NCBI RefSeq assembly: GCF_000974445.1
Contig: NZ_BBOJ01000013.1
Location: 214,162-278,161 of the forward strand
DNA from: Lentzea aerocolonigenes
Lineage (GTDB): Bacteria > Actinomycetota > Actinomycetes > Mycobacteriales > Pseudonocardiaceae
DNA length: 64,000 nt
Direction: 5' to 3'
The stretch's first letter is position 1, and each line of letters starts with the position of its first letter. The position numbers and the translations under genes are program-made. Shown here piece by piece: positions 58,871 through 64,000 of this stretch. Below the pieces are notes generated by a model that worked only from the letters and a program-made list of their open reading frames with translations, made no database searches and was not told where the DNA came from.

Positions 58871-60211
58871 TCAATTGGCCAGTTCGCGCGAGTGCGCGAT
58901 GAACAACTCGCCGTCCCGGACCACCAGGTCCAGCCGGAAACCCGCGATCGACACGTTCTTCCCCGGGAAGTCGCTCGTGGGGGCACCGTGCTCACGCAGC
59001 GTCAGGTCGAGCTCGACGGCGTATCTCCCCTCGTCCTGCGCGGTGCTGCTGATCCGGGGCTCGCCGTAGATCGCCACCACCTCGTACCGCTTCCAGTACT
59101 GGTCGTCGGCCTGCTCGGCGGGCCGGAACTCGGGAGCCCAGTCCTGGCGCGCGCCCGCAGGGTCCTTCGGCAGCTTGGCGAAGTGCTGCTGGACGAAGGC
59201 GTCCACGTCCTTGGTGGTCAAGGCTGCGGGTGCCGACGTGCTCTGGCTCGTCTGCGGGGTGCCGGACCCGGCGGCCTGGTAGCGGTTGACCAGGACGGAC
59301 GCGGTCACGACCGTCGCGACGAGCACCACGGCCGCGGCGGCCAGGATCCCGGCGCGGCGCACACGGCGGGCGGGCTGGACCGCGGTGGCGGACACCGGGG
59401 CGGGCGCGGGGCCGGTGAGGGCCGCCAGCTCCTCGGCGACCTGCGCGGCGGTCGGCCTCTCCGCCGGCTCGATGGCCAGCAGCCGGGTCAGCAACGGCGT
59501 CAGCGGTCCGGACCTGGTGGGCGGCACGAGCTGTCCGGTCGAGATCTTGTAGAGCAGGCCGAACTCGTTCGCGCTGCGCCCGAACGGCGGCTGCCCCTCC
59601 ATCATCGCGTAGAGCGTGGCCCCGAACGAGAACATGTCCGCCGCCGGATCGGGGTCCGCGCCGCGGGCCAGCTCCGGCGCGAGGTAGGCGAGCGTGCCCG
59701 CCAGCATCCCGGTCCTGGTGACCGCCACGTCCCCGGCCGCCCGCGAGATGCCGAAGTCCGTGATCTTGACCTTGCCGTTGTGTCCGATCAGGACGTTGCC
59801 GGGCTTGACGTCCCGGTGGACGATCCCCGCCTCGTGCGCCGCGGCGAGCGCGGCGACGACCTCCGCTCCGATCCGCGCGGTCTCCTCCGGCGGCAGCGTG
59901 CCCCGCTCCGCCAGCACCGCCGAGAGGCTCCGGGACGGCAGGTACTCCATCACCAGGCACGGCCGGCCGTCCTCGACCACGACGTCGAAGACCCCGATCG
60001 CGTTCGGGTGCTGCAACCGCGCGGCGATCCTGCCCTCGCGCATCGCCCGCCGGCAGGCCTCCTCGACCTGCTTCTGCTCGAGGTCGGGCAGGAGCAGCTG
60101 CTTGATCGCGACCTCGCGGTGGAGCAGCTCGTCGCGTGCGCGCCACACGACACCCATCGCACCGCTGCCGAGGCGCTCGATCAGGGCGTACCGGCCGGCG
60201 AAGGTCTGCAC
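58871..60211 (-). CDS. Transmembrane Ser/Thr protein kinase (copy 1)
   Basis: A 446-aa receptor kinase. Kinase domain ~8-270: Gly loop GSGAMG, Lys37, HRDVKPGN (Asp134), DFG at 152-154, activation-loop threonines in VAVTRTGMLAGTLAYLAPE. One transmembrane helix (~residues 287-310), then an extracellular domain of ~115 residues after a short Ser/Thr linker. There are no PASTA repeats. The outer domain (VDAFVQQHFAKLPKDPAGARQ) is homologous to that of the adjacent kinase. GTG 60211 is 1 nt after the upstream kinase stop, so both are co-expressed, probably with glgP. Confidence 0.92.
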   Translation of the reverse strand: MQTFAGRYALIERLGSGAMGVVWRARDELLHREVAIKQLLLPDLEQKQVEEACRRAMREGRIAARLQHPNAIGVFDVVVEDGRPCLVMEYLPSRSLSAVLAERGTLPPEETARIGAEVVAALAAAHEAGIVHRDVKPGNVLIGHNGKVKITDFGISRAAGDVAVTRTGMLAGTLAYLAPELARGADPDPAADMFSFGATLYAMMEGQPPFGRSANEFGLLYKISTGQLVPPTRSGPLTPLLTRLLAIEPAERPTAAQVAEELAALTGPAPAPVSATAVQPARRVRRAGILAAAAVVLVATVVTASVLVNRYQAAGSGTPQTSQSTSAPAALTTKDVDAFVQQHFAKLPKDPAGARQDWAPEFRPAEQADDQYWKRYEVVAIYGEPRISSTAQDEGRYAVELDLTLREHGAPTSDFPGKNVSIAGFRLDLVVRDGELFIAHSRELAN

Positions 60212-60212
60212 G

Positions 60213-61775
60213 TCAGCCCTTCTCCTCGCCGGTGATCAGCAGCTTCTCGCCCTTGCCGGAGATCGTGAGCGTGTGCTCCTCGGTCGTGGTCTTGTTCGTC
60301 TCCGCCTCGGTCAGCTGCAGCGCGGTCGTGACGGTGAAGGTGTCGCCGTTGGCCTTGACCAGCGGCGTGCCCTTGATCGCGACCTTGGTGTAGTTGCCCC
60401 AGTAGTCCTTGTCGGTGGACGGGCTGGGCGCCTGGTCCGGGTCCCAGTCCTGGCGGGCACCGTCGAGGTCCTGCGGCAGCTTCCCGTAGTGCTGCTTCAC
60501 GAACTGGGTGACCTGGGCGGTCGTGAACTTGCTCCCCGACGGCTTCGACGACGGCGGCGGGCTCTGGTACGTCTGCGACTGCGTCGGCTTCTGGGTCGTC
60601 GCCGCGGGGGTGCTGGTCACCTTCGTGGGGCTGGGGTCCTGCGTCTGCGAGGAGGTCTTCGGCGTCGAGGTGCTGGGATCCGCGCTGCTGCCGTCGTCGC
60701 CCATGCCGTCGATGATCGCGTACGCGACGCCGGAGATCAGCAGCACCGCGAGGACCGCCGCGGCGATCGCCAGGCCCCGGTTCTTCTTCGGCTCCGGCTC
60801 CGGCTCGTACGGCTCCGGCTCCATCAACGGGGCGGGCGGCCGGGTGCGCGTCGGCGGGGGCGGCACCGGGCGAGGCCCCTGCGTGCCCGGTCCCGACGCC
60901 CCCATCACGGCCGTGCCGGACGGCGGCGTCACCGGCCGCGGCGGGATCACCCTGGTGACCGGGACCGGGGCGCCGGACGCGATCGCCTTGAGCTCCTCCA
61001 CCGCCTGGGCCGCCGTCGGGCGCTGCGACGGCTCGTTGGCGAGCATGCGGACCAGCAACCCGGTGAGCGGGCCGGAGCGCATGGGCGGGCGGGTCTCGCC
61101 CCTCGCGACCTTGTACAGCAGGCCGAGGTCGTTGGTGCTCTTGCCGAACGGCGGCTCGCCCTCCGTCATCGCGTAGATCGTCGCGCCGAGCGAGAACACG
61201 TCCGAGGGCGGCGCGGGCTCGGCGCCGCGGGCGAGTTCCGGCGCGAGGTACGCGGGCGTGCCGGCGAGCATGCCGGTCTTCGTCACGGCCACATCGCCCA
61301 AAGCACGCGAAATTCCGAAATCGGTGATCTTGACGGCGCCGTCACGTCCAATCAGGACGTTGCCGGGCTTGATGTCGCGGTGGACGATCCCCGCGCCGTG
61401 GGCGGCGGCCAGCGCCGACGCCGCGAGCGAACCGATCCGCGCGGCCTCCATCGGCGGCATCGGACCGCGCTCGTCCAGCACGGCCGAGAGGTTGCGGGAC
61501 GGCAGGTACTCCATGACCAGGCACGGCTTGCCGTTGTCGACGACGACGTCGTAGACCGCGATCGCGTTCGGGTGCTGCAGGCGCGCGGCGATGCGACCCT
61601 CGCGCATGGCGCGCTGGACCGCCTCGTGGAACTCGTTGGGCTGCACTTCGTTGAGCAGCAGCTGCTTGACCGCGACGTCCCGGTGCAGGAGTTCGTCGCG
61701 TGCTCGCCACACGACGCCCATCGCTCCGGCGCCGAGCTGGTCGAGCAGGACGTAACGGTCGCCAAGCTTGTTCAC
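60213..61775 (-). CDS. Transmembrane Ser/Thr protein kinase (copy 2)
   Basis: 520 aa. Kinase domain ~8-268 with Lys37, HRDIKPGN (Asp133), DFGISRALGD and TKTGMLAGTPAYLAPE. A Pro-rich juxtamembrane stretch (~290-345) with a PEPEPKKNRG end, one transmembrane helix (LAIAAAVLAVLLISGVAYAII), then a long Ser/Thr/Pro linker and an outer domain starting FTTAQVTQFVKQHYGKLPQD. The catalytic domain is so close to copy 1 that tandem duplication is evident. GTG 61775. Divergent from glgE with a 228-bp gap. The outer domain may bind a glucan or wall ligand, unproven. Confidence 0.92.
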   Translation of the reverse strand: MNKLGDRYVLLDQLGAGAMGVVWRARDELLHRDVAVKQLLLNEVQPNEFHEAVQRAMREGRIAARLQHPNAIAVYDVVVDNGKPCLVMEYLPSRNLSAVLDERGPMPPMEAARIGSLAASALAAAHGAGIVHRDIKPGNVLIGRDGAVKITDFGISRALGDVAVTKTGMLAGTPAYLAPELARGAEPAPPSDVFSLGATIYAMTEGEPPFGKSTNDLGLLYKVARGETRPPMRSGPLTGLLVRMLANEPSQRPTAAQAVEELKAIASGAPVPVTRVIPPRPVTPPSGTAVMGASGPGTQGPRPVPPPPTRTRPPAPLMEPEPYEPEPEPKKNRGLAIAAAVLAVLLISGVAYAIIDGMGDDGSSADPSTSTPKTSSQTQDPSPTKVTSTPAATTQKPTQSQTYQSPPPSSKPSGSKFTTAQVTQFVKQHYGKLPQDLDGARQDWDPDQAPSPSTDKDYWGNYTKVAIKGTPLVKANGDTFTVTTALQLTEAETNKTTTEEHTLTISGKGEKLLITGEEKG

Positions 61776-62003
61776 GCGCGGGAGGCTACCTGTAGCACGT
61801 TCGCAACGATGTGAGTTGCCTGGGAACGGTCCAATGCTTTCGACACCTCGTGGGCCGAGACGCTGGACACACCGGCGGCTCAAGGTGTGCGATCGACACC
61901 GAAGGGGTACGGATCTAGATGGGGTAACCCGCTGACAGGGTGCTTGATCGAGCAAGGCAGGATTGCGACCTACGCGGAGCGACACGGCGGAAAGGCGCTG
62001 CCG

Positions 62004-63980
<1,977 letters not shown>

Positions 63981-63983
63981 TTG

Positions 63984-64000
63984 ATGAAGGGCTCCTTCAT
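63984..64000. terminator. Possible short hairpin after glgE
   Basis: ATGAAGG and CCTTCAT form a 7-bp stem with a 3-nt loop, starting 4 nt after the glgE stop and reaching the window end. It could be a terminator or an intergenic hairpin; the sequence beyond is not visible. Confidence 0.4.

Overview
The window is high-GC DNA with GTG and TTG starts, dense overlapping genes and many families typical of actinomycetes. Its gene order closely follows the Mycobacterium tuberculosis Rv3014c-Rv3034c block: ligA, a MetE-like protein, mnmA, cysteine desulfurase, PlsC-like and GNAT acyltransferases, etfA/etfB, then methyltransferase, GH57, GT4 and a hexapeptide acyltransferase. The genes added to that block (chitinase, GH9, GH92, TetR pairs) are those of a filamentous soil actinomycete. 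I infer a member of the Pseudonocardiaceae, perhaps Lentzea, Saccharothrix or a relative. The genus is inference, not proven here.

Layout. 1-7.2 kb: the 5' part of ligA and upstream genes, a pair of LppU-like anchored proteins, a GNAT, a secreted lysozyme-like protein, a GH9 glucanase and a MetE-like protein. 7.2-12.2 kb: a CBM2-GH18 chitinase preceded by two DasR-type operators, a tiny cysteine-rich peptide gene, a thioesterase, membrane proteins and a PLP lyase. 12.4-17.7 kb: a tightly overlapping operon, GNAT - PlsC acyltransferase - MFS - cysteine desulfurase - mnmA. 17.7-27.6 kb: secreted and hypothetical genes, etfBA, two DegV paralogues flanking an envelope/coiled-coil operon, and a TetR with its divergent membrane gene. 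27.6-32.6 kb: a methylglucose-lipopolysaccharide-like polysaccharide cluster.

32.56-37.81 kb is an accessory island. Three copies of a 7-bp core, each with the flanks expected, show two related integrated elements in tandem. The cargo is an AT-richer gene with a HEPN-like RN(x)3H motif, an inositol-monophosphatase-like gene behind a truncated DUF5919 gene, an unknown gene with a Phd-like N-terminus, and a broken tyrosine integrase. The left end abuts the acyltransferase gene and has displaced its upstream region.

37.9-50.4 kb: nucleoside hydrolase, GH92 mannosidase, a beta-helix membrane protein, a decayed peroxidase fragment, a nucleotidyltransferase, a TetR/DUF4267 pair with clear operators, and two methyltransferases with an enoyl-CoA hydratase and an ABC ATPase. 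50.6-64 kb: alpha-glucan metabolism (glgX, glgP, glgE) with two receptor Ser/Thr kinases between glgP and glgE. Between glgX and glgP lie a cysteine dioxygenase/rhodanese pair preceded by a leader peptide and hairpin, a TPR membrane protein and a secreted protein.

No rRNA, tRNA or CRISPR array was recognised. All functional calls come from reading the sequence and from family knowledge; no search was run.
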